Assembly: GCF_001420005.1 (NCBI RefSeq)
Contig: NZ_LJAK01000003.1
Location: 248,001-312,000, forward strand
DNA length: 64,000 nucleotides
Reading direction: 5' to 3'
Source: Loktanella sp. 3ANDIMAR09
Lineage (GTDB): Bacteria; Pseudomonadota; Alphaproteobacteria; Rhodobacterales; Rhodobacteraceae
Below, in pieces: positions 26,912 through 35,629 of the stretch. A model generated the notes under the pieces. It saw only the letters and a program-made list of their open reading frames with translations. It ran no database searches and had not been told where the DNA came from. Numbering within the stretch: position 1 is the first letter of the stretch; the number at the start of each line of letters is the position of its first letter. The translations under genes were made by a program, and so were the position numbers.

Positions 26912-27904
26912 TTAGCCGCCAGCGGATCCCAGAATATCACCCATGGCGTATACCGAGGGTCCGATCAAGATGAGCAGTAGCGGCGGCACCGTCAACATCA
27001 TCGTGGCCAGCGTCATCTTGGTCGGCAGCTTGTTTGCCTTTTCCTCGGCCCGCATCACGCGTTTATCGCGCATTTCGCCGGCATAGACGCGCAGTGCGTC
27101 AGCAATGGATGTACCGAATTGCTGGCTCTGGATCAGGACGGTCACGAAACTGGTGATGTCCGGCGTGCCGCAGCGTTCGGCCATGTCGCGCATGACGGCT
27201 TCCTTGTCCTTGCCGGCCTTCAGTTCCTGCGACACCATTTCGTATTCGCCCGCCAGATCGGGGAAACCCGATTTCATTTCGCGGGCGACGCGCATGATCG
27301 ACTGATCCAGCGACTGACCGGCCTCGACGCAGACCAGCATCAGGTCGAGGCTGTCGGGAAACCCGTCCTCGATATTCTGCTGCCGCGTCGCCTGACGGCG
27401 GGTGATCCAGTACATCGGGAACATGTAGCCGGCAAAACCGGGGATCACGATCATGAACGCCACCGCCTGACCGGTCAGCTCTTCGTTGGTAAGCGAGTCG
27501 AGATAGGCATAGATACAGCCCAGGATCAGGCCGATGATTCCCAGGGCGAACTTTGCAAAGTGAAAATTGCGCACCGCGTTGCGGCTCTTGTAGCCCGCCT
27601 GAAGCAGCTTCAGCTTCATCGCGGAATAGGCTTCCTCGTCCTGCGGCTCGAGGAAGGTCGCGTATTTTTCCAGCTGGTCCTTTTTCTTTTCCTCGCGCAG
27701 ACGCTGTCGTTTGTTGTCTGACTTGTCGGGCTTGGGTGGCTGGTTCGCGGCCTTCAGGCGATCCAGCGGGTCCTCTTGCTTTTTCAACAGGACCGGCAGC
27801 GTTGCGACGACCATGGTGAAACCAATGGCCCCGAGCAGCATCACCAGACCAAAGGGGCCCAGCATATCGGTGATCGTGGTATTCGCGTATTCCAGAAAAC
27901 TCAT
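26912..27904 (-). CDS. tadC: Tad platform protein TadC (type II secretion F domain)
   Basis: A 330-residue inner-membrane protein with a helix at each end and a central pair around the T2SSF domain (LDLMLVCVEAGQSLDQSIMR is the conserved block). It forms the pilus assembly platform with TadB. A Lys/Arg/Asp-rich cytoplasmic stretch at about 40-85 (KSDNKRQRLREEKKKDQLEK) is typical of TadC. Only 8 bases separate it from tadB. Confidence 0.92.
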   Translation of the reverse strand: MSFLEYANTTITDMLGPFGLVMLLGAIGFTMVVATLPVLLKKQEDPLDRLKAANQPPKPDKSDNKRQRLREEKKKDQLEKYATFLEPQDEEAYSAMKLKLLQAGYKSRNAVRNFHFAKFALGIIGLILGCIYAYLDSLTNEELTGQAVAFMIVIPGFAGYMFPMYWITRRQATRQQNIEDGFPDSLDLMLVCVEAGQSLDQSIMRVAREMKSGFPDLAGEYEMVSQELKAGKDKEAVMRDMAERCGTPDITSFVTVLIQSQQFGTSIADALRVYAGEMRDKRVMRAEEKANKLPTKMTLATMMLTVPPLLLILIGPSVYAMGDILGSAGG

Positions 27905-27912
27905 GTCAGACC

Positions 27913-28878
27913 TCAGACTTTGATGTTCACAAGGGTTTTCATCACGAACAGGTTCACGATGAGAAATGCGGCAACAACCAGACAGGCCGGGATAAAGATC
28001 GGTTTATCCATGACCTCGTCGTAATAGCCCGGCTGCACCAGGTTGATGCCCACCAGTGCCAGGATCGGGAAACCCGACAGCAGTTTGCCGGACCATTTGG
28101 CTTCTGCCGTGATCGCCTTGACCCGGCGAAACAGGCGGAACCGCGCGCGGATCACCTTGCCCAGACCGTCCAGCACCTCGGCCAGGTTACCGCCCGACGT
28201 GGCCTGAATGGTCACGGCCACGGCCAGGAACCGCATGTCCTGCATGTCCAGCCGTTCGGCGAGTGTTTTCAGACATTCGCCCATGTCACGGCCATAGGCG
28301 GCCTCGTCCGACACGATTCCCATTTCGGTGCCCAGCGGGTCGGGCACCTCGCGTGCGACGATCGCCACGGCAGACGCAAAGGGGTGGCCGACGCGCAGCG
28401 ACCGCACCATCAGTTCGACGGCCTCGGGCAGCTGTTCTTCCAGCATGGCCGTGCGCTTGGTCGCCTTGCCGTTGATCCAGGTATAGACCGCGCCGATCCC
28501 CATCGCGACCGCGACGACCGCGCGGGTGGGGGCCTCGACACTGGTGGCCACCGACAGACCGATGAAGGCCATGACGCTGACGCCAGCCATCAGCATGATG
28601 ATCTGCGAGGGTGTGAATGCGATATTGGCCTTTTGCGCCTTGGTCGCGAGGATCGAATACAGCGGGATGCGCTGTGATCGCATGTGCTGGGTCATCTCCT
28701 TGCGGAGTTGTTCCAGCACCTTTTCGCGGTTGCCACCTTTTTCCAGCATGTCCAGACGGCGGTTGACCTTGCCGTCCATCGAAATGGATTTGCCGAAAAT
28801 GACCAGATACACGCCCTGAACCGTCGCCAGAACGGCGGCAAAGATCACGGCGTAGATGACGGGTTCCATTGAAATCAT
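27913..28878 (-). CDS. tadB: Tad platform protein TadB (type II secretion F domain)
   Basis: A 321-residue membrane protein, paired with TadC. It has an N-terminal helix (VIYAVIFAAVLATVQGVYLV), a cytoplasmic basic segment, two central helices and the T2SSF block EAVELMVRSLRVGHPFASAV, then C-terminal helices. The ATG at 28878 is used here; a second ATG three codons later (MEPVIY) is possible. It lies 5 bases after cpaF, so translation is probably coupled. Confidence 0.92.
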   Translation of the reverse strand: MISMEPVIYAVIFAAVLATVQGVYLVIFGKSISMDGKVNRRLDMLEKGGNREKVLEQLRKEMTQHMRSQRIPLYSILATKAQKANIAFTPSQIIMLMAGVSVMAFIGLSVATSVEAPTRAVVAVAMGIGAVYTWINGKATKRTAMLEEQLPEAVELMVRSLRVGHPFASAVAIVAREVPDPLGTEMGIVSDEAAYGRDMGECLKTLAERLDMQDMRFLAVAVTIQATSGGNLAEVLDGLGKVIRARFRLFRRVKAITAEAKWSGKLLSGFPILALVGINLVQPGYYDEVMDKPIFIPACLVVAAFLIVNLFVMKTLVNIKV

Positions 28879-28883
28879 GATGA

Positions 28884-30350
28884 TTACTCCGCGGCCATGG
28901 GTTCAAAGATCTGCGGCGGCAGGTCGTAGCCCCACAGCTTGAAACGATCGGAAAAGTGACTGCGCACGCCGGTCGCCGTGAAATGACCGATGATCTTGTT
29001 TTCCGGTGTCAGGCCGACGCGCTGATACTTGAAAATTTCCTGCATCGAGATGACGTCGCCCTCCATCCCGGTGATCTCGGTGATGGATGTCATGCGACGC
29101 GAACCGTCCTGCAGGCGGGAGGCCTGCACGATCAGGTTCACAGCCGATGAAATCTGGCTGCGCATCGCCTTGATCGGCATCTCGATGCCTGCCATCGCGA
29201 TCATATTTTCCAGACGGCTGACACCGTCGCGGGCGCTGTTGGCGTGGATCGTGGTCATGGATCCGTCGTGGCCGGTGTTCATGGCCTGCAACATGTCGAT
29301 AACTTCCTCGCCGCGGGTTTCACCCACGATGATCCGGTCAGGGCGCATCCGCAGCGCGTTTTTCAGACAGTCCCGCTGGCTGACACCACCCTTGCCCTCG
29401 ACGTTGGGCGGGCGGCTTTCCATCCGGCCCACATGGGTCTGTTGCAGCTGGAGTTCGGCAGTATCCTCGATCGTCAGGATACGTTCACTGTTGTCGATAA
29501 AGGACGACAGCGCGTTCAGCGTCGTGGTCTTGCCCGAACCCGTACCGCCCGACACGATGACGTTCAGACGGGTTGCGACGGCGGCCTGCAGATAGGCGGC
29601 CATTTCCTCGGAAAACGCGCCAAAGGCGACCAGATCGTCGATCCCCAGCTTGTCCTTTTTGAATTTACGAATGGATACCAGACTGCCGTCCACGGCCACG
29701 GGCGGCACCATCGCGTTGAAACGCGACCCATCGGCCAGACGCGCGTCGACATAGGGGTTGGATTCGTCAACACGCCGGCCCACGGCGGACACGATCTTGT
29801 CGATGATCCGCAGCAGGTGCTTTTCGTCCTTGAACGTGATGTCGGTCAGTTCCAGCTTGCCCGCGCGTTCGACGAAAATCTGTTGCGGACCGTTGACCAG
29901 AATATCGTTGACGGTGTCATCCTTGAGCAGGGTTTCCAGCGGCCCCAGACCCGTCACCTCGAAAAACAGGTCCTGCGACAGGGTCACCCGTTCATCGCGA
30001 GTCAGGACGATTCCCATTTCCTCGAGCGATTCAGTCGCGATTGCGTTGATCTCGTTGCGCAGATCGGTCTCAGAGGCATTTTCCAGCGCGGCCAAGTTCA
30101 GGTTGTCCAGCAGTGCCTTGTGCAGTTCCAGCTTGATCTCGCCCAGACGCTCCTTGCGCTTTTTCTCGCGGTCGGCGGCGGGCACCTCTGCGGGCCGTGC
30201 CGCGCGCGGTTTCATCAGGCTGACCTTTTCGACAGCGGGTGGTGTTGCTGCGGGGACGGGCGCGGGTGCGGGCCTGGGGGGCGCTTTGCCAAGGGCCGGT
30301 TTTTCCGCCCGTGCACCCGCGTCGCCCGGTTTCTTGTATTTGGAAAACAT
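28884..30350 (-). CDS. cpaF: Tad secretion ATPase CpaF/TadA
   Basis: A 488-residue hexameric ATPase that powers Flp pilus extension and retraction. It has a Pro/Ala-rich N-terminal tail (about 1-60), a helical N-domain, Walker A SGGTGSGKTTTLNALS, an Asp box, and Walker B region RPDRIIVGETRGEE followed by the His box GHDGSMTTIHANSARD. All catalytic motifs are intact. It follows cpaE by 11 bases. Confidence 0.95.
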   Translation of the reverse strand: MFSKYKKPGDAGARAEKPALGKAPPRPAPAPVPAATPPAVEKVSLMKPRAARPAEVPAADREKKRKERLGEIKLELHKALLDNLNLAALENASETDLRNEINAIATESLEEMGIVLTRDERVTLSQDLFFEVTGLGPLETLLKDDTVNDILVNGPQQIFVERAGKLELTDITFKDEKHLLRIIDKIVSAVGRRVDESNPYVDARLADGSRFNAMVPPVAVDGSLVSIRKFKKDKLGIDDLVAFGAFSEEMAAYLQAAVATRLNVIVSGGTGSGKTTTLNALSSFIDNSERILTIEDTAELQLQQTHVGRMESRPPNVEGKGGVSQRDCLKNALRMRPDRIIVGETRGEEVIDMLQAMNTGHDGSMTTIHANSARDGVSRLENMIAMAGIEMPIKAMRSQISSAVNLIVQASRLQDGSRRMTSITEITGMEGDVISMQEIFKYQRVGLTPENKIIGHFTATGVRSHFSDRFKLWGYDLPPQIFEPMAAE

Positions 30351-30361
30351 CAGTTCACCTT

Positions 30362-31624
30362 TCAGGCAGCGTCGGCTGCTTCGGATTTATTGACCGCATG
30401 GACAGATGCCGCGAGTTTCGCGAGTTCCTTGCGCAGGGCGTTCTTGGGGGCCGCGACGGCCAGCGGTGTGCCGTGATCGCAGCTTTGTGCGACCTGGCGG
30501 CCGCCGTCGGGCATCATGACCTCGATGGGGATGCCCAGTGAATCGGCCATGCGCTTGACCCGTGCCTTGCCTGACAGATCGGTGAATCCGGGCGCGCGGT
30601 TCATGACGAACCGCAGCTTGTCGAATGGCAGATCCTCGGATTGCAGCGTCCGTTTCAGGCGCAGCGTGTTTTGCGCCGACCGCATGTCCAGTTCCAGCAT
30701 CGCGAAATAGACATGCGATGCCTCCAGCACGGTCTGCGACCATTCCACCATCGCCGTCGGCATGTCGATGATGACGTAGTCGAAATTCGTCCGGGCCATT
30801 TCCAGCAGGCGGCCCACGTCGTCCGTGTCGATCAGTTCCAGGGGCACCATGTCGCTGGGCGCTGTCAGCACGTGCAGTTTTTCGTCAAAGGACACCAGCG
30901 CCTGCATGAAGGCGGTGCTGTCCATCATGTCGGTGGCCGACAGCAGTTCCAGCACGGCCTCGCGGCGGGGCAGGTCCAGATAGGTGGACATGCTGCCGTA
31001 TTGCAGATCCAGGTCAAGCACACAGACCCGCGGCTGTTCGCCCTTTTTGTTCACGTTAGCCAGTTCCCACGCCAGGTTCAGGCCGAACGTGGTCGCACCC
31101 GTCCCGCCCGCCATGCCGTGCACGGCGATCAACACCGCCTCGTGGGTGCCGGTCGGTTTCAGGGCCTTGGGCTCGTCCACCAGCGCGGGCGGTGCGGCAG
31201 GCGTTTCGGCTGGCGGGGCCAGAACCCGGTCAATGGCCTGTGACAATTCGTTTTCGGGCAGCGGGTAGGGGACGAATTCATCGCCACCGTCGCGCAACAG
31301 CCGGTGCAAGGTGGTCGGGGACACATCCTCGGTAATCAGGATCACCTTGATTCCCTGATCGCGGGCGGCGCGCACGACTTCGGAAATCTGGTCCAGATCG
31401 TCTTCGTCCTCGGCGTCCATCGCAACGGCGAGGAATTGCAATTCCGCCGCTTCCGGTTGGCTCAGAAAAGCCAGCGCCTCGTCAAACCGCAAGTCACCCC
31501 AGCGTTCGCCCAGCGCAGTTTCCATGTCCTCGATCAGCAGGTCAAAGACCTGCACATCCCGGCTGACGGTGCATGCGATCAATTCGGTGCTGTCGATCAG
31601 TGCCGCTGCTGCTGCGTTATTCAT
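30362..31624 (-). CDS. cpaE: Tad localisation ATPase-like protein CpaE/TadZ
   Basis: A 420-residue ParA/MinD-superfamily protein that positions the pilus machine. An N-terminal receiver-like domain (about 1-140) is followed by the ATPase domain starting VHGMAGGTGATTFGLNLAWE, a deviant Walker A with GGTGATT, and later DLDLQYGSM. The missing canonical second lysine/serine arrangement is normal in TadZ. A 227-bp gap with a stem-loop separates it from the ompA-like gene, so it may have its own promoter. Confidence 0.92.
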   Translation of the reverse strand: MNNAAAAALIDSTELIACTVSRDVQVFDLLIEDMETALGERWGDLRFDEALAFLSQPEAAELQFLAVAMDAEDEDDLDQISEVVRAARDQGIKVILITEDVSPTTLHRLLRDGGDEFVPYPLPENELSQAIDRVLAPPAETPAAPPALVDEPKALKPTGTHEAVLIAVHGMAGGTGATTFGLNLAWELANVNKKGEQPRVCVLDLDLQYGSMSTYLDLPRREAVLELLSATDMMDSTAFMQALVSFDEKLHVLTAPSDMVPLELIDTDDVGRLLEMARTNFDYVIIDMPTAMVEWSQTVLEASHVYFAMLELDMRSAQNTLRLKRTLQSEDLPFDKLRFVMNRAPGFTDLSGKARVKRMADSLGIPIEVMMPDGGRQVAQSCDHGTPLAVAAPKNALRKELAKLAASVHAVNKSEAADAA

Positions 31625-31817
31625 TGCCTGACGTCCTCATTACTGCGACGCGGTCCGGGCAGGCATGGGGCGGTGTTAATCCCGCACATCCGACCCGGAT
31701 CGCATGTCCCCACCCAAAGGGGGGAACGATCCTAATGATCAGGATATGACGGGCAATCTGGGCAAGATTGGGTCAAATTCATCGTCATTGTGCGGTATTT
31801 GGCGACGATGGCAGACA

Positions 31818-31838
31818 GGGCGGAACACTGTTCCGCCC
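31818..31838 (-). terminator. Stem-loop after the OmpA-like gene
   Basis: GGGCGGAAC (31818-31826), ACT, GTTCCGCCC (31830-31838): a perfect 9-bp hairpin 14 bases past the stop of the OmpA-like gene on the minus strand. No T-run follows, so it is a partial terminator or RNA-stabilising element. Confidence 0.5.
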
Positions 31839-31851
31839 GGCAGGGGGGGGG

Positions 31852-32502
31852 TTATTGCCCCCCGGCACCACCTTCGGTGGCTGAAATTTCGGTCGTTGGC
31901 ACCGCGCTCAGCACATATTCACGGAACACGACCTGCGCGTATCTGCCGTTCAGCAGCATCGGTGACCCGGCAACAAAGCCGGACACCTCGGTCACGGTGC
32001 GCCGGTTGCGCATCTCGGGCTGCTGGGTGGCAACGACGGGGCGTGTTTCACCGAATGACACCAGCGCCTCCAGCCGGTTACGGCTGATCCCCTGGGTCGC
32101 CAGATAGGCCACCACGGCATTGGCGCGCTCGCGGCCAAGGCGTTCATTATAGGCGGCGGATCCGACCAGATCGGTATGGCCATACACCCGGAACCGGATT
32201 TCGGGGAATTGCCGGATCCAGTTGGCCTGCTGTTGCAACACGGCCTGCGCCTGCGGTGTCAACACACTGGAATTGAACGGAAAGGTGACGGTGCTTTCGA
32301 CTTCGGTCGCGAATCGAACGGCCAGTGCATCAGTTGCCTGCTGCGGGTTCGTCATGGCCTGAATATTGGCCGCCGTTGCGGCACCGAATGACGCGTCAGC
32401 CGGCTGGACCGCTGCACTTTCATCGGGGAACATGCCGGCAGGGCGGTTGGAACACCCTGCGACGGTCAACACCGTCAGGCCCAGGATCAACGTCGTTTTC
32501 AT
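31852..32502 (-). CDS. OmpA-family lipoprotein of the tad locus
   Basis: A 216-residue protein with a lipobox (TVLTVAGC, Cys15) and a C-terminal OmpA/MotB peptidoglycan-binding domain (IRFRVYGHTDLVGSAAYNER, GRERANAVVAYL). I chose the ATG at 32502 because MKTTLILGLTV begins the signal. It sits between the secretin and cpaE, where CpaD is found in Caulobacter. In rhodobacterial tad loci an OmpA-like protein commonly holds this place; it may tie the secretin to the wall. Confidence 0.88.
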   Translation of the reverse strand: MKTTLILGLTVLTVAGCSNRPAGMFPDESAAVQPADASFGAATAANIQAMTNPQQATDALAVRFATEVESTVTFPFNSSVLTPQAQAVLQQQANWIRQFPEIRFRVYGHTDLVGSAAYNERLGRERANAVVAYLATQGISRNRLEALVSFGETRPVVATQQPEMRNRRTVTEVSGFVAGSPMLLNGRYAQVVFREYVLSAVPTTEISATEGGAGGQ

Positions 32503-32516
32503 GGCCACGGCTCCCA

Positions 32517-33941
32517 TCAATCCATCACGTATCCGTAGGACCCGGAAAAGTCCTGACGAGCGACCTCGCCTGCACCGCCGCTGCGCGGAGCATTTGCGGC
32601 AGAAACACGGCCGAACAGGAACAATTCCTTTTCCGACGGCGGCTGAATGCGATCCGTGGGCAACGCCAGCGCCTCGCCGCGGGTCGGTGTCACCAGATGC
32701 GGTGTGACGATGATGACCAGCTCTGTCTGCTGGCGGGAATATTCGGCCGACCGGAACAGGGCACCCAGTACCGGAATGTCACCCAGCCACGGCACCTGAC
32801 CGTTCAGATCGGTGAAATCATCCGACAGCAGACCCGCGATGGCAAAGCTTTCGCCGTCGCGCATTTCAACCGTGGTGGATGTTTCGCGGCGGCGGAACGC
32901 ATCGACGGTGAAACCGTTGTTCGTGAAACCGTTTGACGGATCGATCGAGGACACGGCCGCGATCAGTTCCAGATTGATGATGTCGCCATCAACGACCCGC
33001 GGGGTAAAGTTCAGTTCAACGCCAAAGGGTTTGAATTCGACGGCGATCTGGCCGCCTTCCTGTGCCACGGGGACAGGGTATTCGCCACCGGCGAGGAATT
33101 TTGCCTCTTGGCCGGACAATGCGGTCAGGTTCGGTTCGGCCAGGGTGCGCACGACGCCGCGGCTCTCGAGTGCTTCGAGCAGGATGCCGACTTCGACACC
33201 ACCGGCGTTGAACCCGAACAAAAACGCACCGTTGTTGGCATTGCTGGAGGGCGTGGACCCGGTGAACGTGTTCTGGACCGCTGCATTGCCGACCAGTGAA
33301 CCCGTGCCACCCGAAAGGCCCAGATCACCGCCCAGCGATGTGCCCTGTGCTGCGATAGAGGACGACAACGACTTGGAAACCGACCGCTGCATCTCGGCAA
33401 AGCGGACCTTCAACATGACTTGCTGGGTGCCGCCGACGCTCATCAGGTTGGACACCCGCTCTGGCGCATAACGCTCGGCCAGTTCCAGCGCGCGATCCAG
33501 ACGCGCGATCGAGCTGACTGTGCCTGACAGCACGATGCCGTTGTTGGCGGTGCGCACTTCGATGGGTTCGCCCGGCAGGATCTGTTCCAGCCGTTCCTTG
33601 AATTCTGCAATATCAGGGGTGACCTGCACCTCGACGTTGCTGATCAGGCGTCCATCGACGCCCAGGATCGTCATCGTCGTGCGGCCAGGCTCTTTGCCCA
33701 GCAGATAGATCGTGCGGTCCGACAGCGACAGGATGTCGGCGATGCCGGGGTTCGCAATAGAAAGTTCGGTAAAGGGCTCGTCGCTTTCGACCACGATGGC
33801 GCGGTTCATGGGGACGGCCAGCGCGCTGGATGGCGCACCACGCAAAACACGCAGGTTTTGCGCATCAGCCACGTCCGGAACGTGTACCAAAGATAGGGAA
33901 AGGCACGCAAAAACGGCCTTGATCGTCGTTTTGTAGCTCAT
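32517..33941 (-). CDS. cpaC: Tad outer-membrane secretin CpaC/RcpA
   Basis: A 474-residue secretin forming the pilus channel. It has a signal peptide (MSYKTTIKAVFACLSLSLVH), an N-terminal pilus-assembly domain (NRAIVVESDEPFTELSIANP), a BON-like domain at about 110-165 (NNGIVLSGTVSSIARLDRAL), and the secretin core from about 180 with VGILLEALESRGVVRTLAEP and PWLGDIPVLGALFRS, the classical end motif. GAGGCAGG serves as ribosome-binding site. Upstream lies an inverted repeat and, before that, the cpaB terminator, implying a separate promoter. Confidence 0.95.
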   Translation of the reverse strand: MSYKTTIKAVFACLSLSLVHVPDVADAQNLRVLRGAPSSALAVPMNRAIVVESDEPFTELSIANPGIADILSLSDRTIYLLGKEPGRTTMTILGVDGRLISNVEVQVTPDIAEFKERLEQILPGEPIEVRTANNGIVLSGTVSSIARLDRALELAERYAPERVSNLMSVGGTQQVMLKVRFAEMQRSVSKSLSSSIAAQGTSLGGDLGLSGGTGSLVGNAAVQNTFTGSTPSSNANNGAFLFGFNAGGVEVGILLEALESRGVVRTLAEPNLTALSGQEAKFLAGGEYPVPVAQEGGQIAVEFKPFGVELNFTPRVVDGDIINLELIAAVSSIDPSNGFTNNGFTVDAFRRRETSTTVEMRDGESFAIAGLLSDDFTDLNGQVPWLGDIPVLGALFRSAEYSRQQTELVIIVTPHLVTPTRGEALALPTDRIQPPSEKELFLFGRVSAANAPRSGGAGEVARQDFSGSYGYVMD

Positions 33942-33982
33942 TGTGACCTGCCTCTCGGATCACGACCAGCGGAAATTATTTT

Positions 33983-34007
33983 CCGTCATTACGACCATCT
34001 ATGACGG
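33983..34007. promoter_or_regulatory. Inverted repeat upstream of cpaC
   Basis: CCGTCAT (33983-33989) and ATGACGG (34001-34007) are perfect 7-bp arms 11 bases apart, about 42-66 bases before the cpaC ATG. Spacing of arm centres is about 18 bases, near two helical turns, fitting a dimeric regulator site. No regulator can be named. Confidence 0.4.
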
Positions 34008-34093
34008 ACGGTCGCTAATATTGCAAGAATCAATGACTTGCCTTGCGAACCTGATGTGGGCTGTGGGCAACAGCGGGACAAACTGTCCTGCAT

Positions 34094-34129
34094 AAAAAGG
34101 CATCTGGCCGCCCCGCGAGGGACGGCCAG
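34094..34129 (-). terminator. Rho-independent terminator after cpaB
   Basis: On the minus strand CTGGCCGTCCC-TCGC-GGGGCGGCCAG forms an 11-bp stem with one G-T pair and a 4-base loop, followed by TGCC and TTTTT. It lies just past the cpaB stop and splits the tad locus into a pilin/cpaB unit and a cpaC-onward unit. Confidence 0.88.
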
Positions 34130-34139
34130 ACGACAAGGA

Positions 34140-35015
34140 TCAGTTCGAGCAGGCGATTTCGGTCTGGACGGCTTCGGTGCCGCGACGGACGGTCGTGAAA
34201 CACCGTTCCGGGGGCGCAACCGGGGCCGGGGCTGCGACAGGTGCCTCGACAACCTGGACCTCTTCCTCTGGGGGTTCAGGCAGGAAAATGGCCTGATCAC
34301 CAATCGGGACGGCGGATTCCTCGTTGCCCTTGCCCACCAATGCCAGGCTCAACCGGCCTTCGGATTGTGCCTGCGCCAGGCGGGCCACGTCGGCGGGGAT
34401 CACCTCGACCGTCACCGTGCTCGGGATTGATGTCCGGGACCGGTTTCTGTCGGTGCTCTGGTCCACGGCGATTAGGCGGATCGAACTGCCGATCAGGTGG
34501 GTTTCTTCGGCGCTGTTGCGGCCTGCCACACGACCCGTCCAATAGACATCAACGCGGTCGTTGGGGCGCAGGAAACCGGACACCGCGGTGGATGCGTCAA
34601 CACGGATCGTGAAGGCACGCATCAGCGGGTTCAATTCTTGGGTGATGCTGGCAATCTGACCGGGCGCGGTGGTGTCGGTCATCAAGATGACCTCGTTGGC
34701 CTCGATCGGGCGGATCAGGCTGCGCACGACCTCTGGACCTTCGGGGAACAGGTCGGTGATTTCGGTGAATGTGCCTTCTGGCAGGAATTCGGTCGCATAT
34801 TTCACATAGACCACGTCGTCCGCGGTCAGGGGATCACCGAACGAAAGTGATTTGTTCGCGGCCAGCACGTTGACGGTCTCGATGACCTGTGCGGCACGCG
34901 CTCGCTCTTCTTGAAGTGCGACCTGCTGGTCGCTCATGTATCCGCGGACCATGAATACGGCAAAGCCTGCCAGTCCCATGCCCAGGATCAGAACCAATCC
35001 GAAAACTACGCGCAT
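34140..35015 (-). CDS. cpaB: Tad assembly protein CpaB/RcpC
   Basis: A 291-residue periplasmic protein anchored by an N-terminal helix (MRVVFGLVLILGMGLAGFAV). It has the SAF/RcpC region (LAANKSLSFGDPLTADDVVY; TIRVDASTAVSGFLRPNDRV) seen in CpaB, then an Ala/Pro-rich segment and two cysteines near the end. CpaB works with the secretin, possibly through peptidoglycan binding. It follows the second pilin gene by 52 bases and ends at a strong terminator. Confidence 0.92.
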   Translation of the reverse strand: MRVVFGLVLILGMGLAGFAVFMVRGYMSDQQVALQEERARAAQVIETVNVLAANKSLSFGDPLTADDVVYVKYATEFLPEGTFTEITDLFPEGPEVVRSLIRPIEANEVILMTDTTAPGQIASITQELNPLMRAFTIRVDASTAVSGFLRPNDRVDVYWTGRVAGRNSAEETHLIGSSIRLIAVDQSTDRNRSRTSIPSTVTVEVIPADVARLAQAQSEGRLSLALVGKGNEESAVPIGDQAIFLPEPPEEEVQVVEAPVAAPAPVAPPERCFTTVRRGTEAVQTEIACSN

Positions 35016-35067
35016 TGCCTTGCCTCTCGTTTTTTGGTGATCGACTAAAGTCTGATCGTTCTCGCCG

Positions 35068-35226
35068 TTATTCGGTAACTTCCAGGGAACTTGCGATTTC
35101 CGTGGTCAGGTCACCCGCGCCGCCTGCCACTGCCATTGCGGCAGCGATCGGCAGCAATACCATTGCGGCGGCCAATACGACCCAGTCGACTGTCACCGCA
35201 CCGTTTTCGTCATTCAGAAAATTCAT
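35068..35226 (-). CDS. Second Flp-type pilin (52 residues)
   Basis: A short pilin gene. The product starts MNFLNDENGAVTVDWVVLAA and continues as one hydrophobic helix, ending TTEIASSLEVTE. The prepilin cleavage site would follow the Gly of DENG, leaving AVTVDW as the mature N-terminus, the same as the first pilin, but without that pilin's longer C-terminal region. Its helix contains a proline (LLPIAAAM), unusual for a major pilin. It may be a minor subunit. It lies between the first pilin's terminator-like hairpin and cpaB. Confidence 0.8.
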   Translation of the reverse strand: MNFLNDENGAVTVDWVVLAAAMVLLPIAAAMAVAGGAGDLTTEIASSLEVTE

Positions 35227-35349
35227 GTTGCCTACTCTCGCTTATATTGGACCTGCATGATGCGACAAAGTGGCATGAGCATGTCCTCGCGGGGGTATTG
35301 TTGTTTCAAACCGACGGGATTGTGGTGAAACGCAGGCCGCCAGGTAGAC

Positions 35350-35377
35350 AAAGGGCCGCGCCGGAATGGCGCGGCCC
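35350..35377 (-). terminator. Terminator/attenuator after the first pilin gene
   Basis: GGGCCGCGCC (35353-35362), GGAAT, GGCGCGGCCC (35368-35377): a perfect 10-bp stem, followed on the minus strand by TTTGTCT. Probably stops most pilin transcripts, with some readthrough into the second pilin and cpaB. Confidence 0.75.
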
Positions 35378-35416
35378 CATAGAACCAGGTCGTGGAATGA
35401 CCCGTTCAGGCGTTGC

Positions 35417-35629
35417 TTAGCCTTCTTCGCCGCCAGCGCCGAACGTGATGTCGGGAACGGTGGTGGTGGACAGCTCGGTTGCGATGTTGTCGGCCATTGC
35501 GTTTGCACCGCCAGCGACCTTTGCGCCGACTGCCACACCCAGAACAACGATACCTGCGGTCAGAACGACCCAGTCAACCGTCACTGCACCGTCTTCGTCG
35601 TTGTAGAAAGCTTTGATAAAGTTCATCAT
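35417..35629 (-). CDS. flp: Flp family type IVb pilin (major candidate)
   Basis: A 70-residue pilin, MMNFIKAFYNDEDGAVTVDW at the start. Cleavage after the Gly of DEDG gives a mature protein beginning AVTVDWVVLTAGIVVLGVAV, one hydrophobic helix, then a small polar C-terminus. Classic Flp proteins have Glu-Tyr at mature positions 5-6; here they are Asp-Trp, as in the second pilin. The ribosome-binding site GAGGAGGGA, 8 bases before the ATG, is the strongest in the region and fits high expression. First gene of the tad locus. Confidence 0.9.
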   Translation of the reverse strand: MMNFIKAFYNDEDGAVTVDWVVLTAGIVVLGVAVGAKVAGGANAMADNIATELSTTTVPDITFGAGGEEG

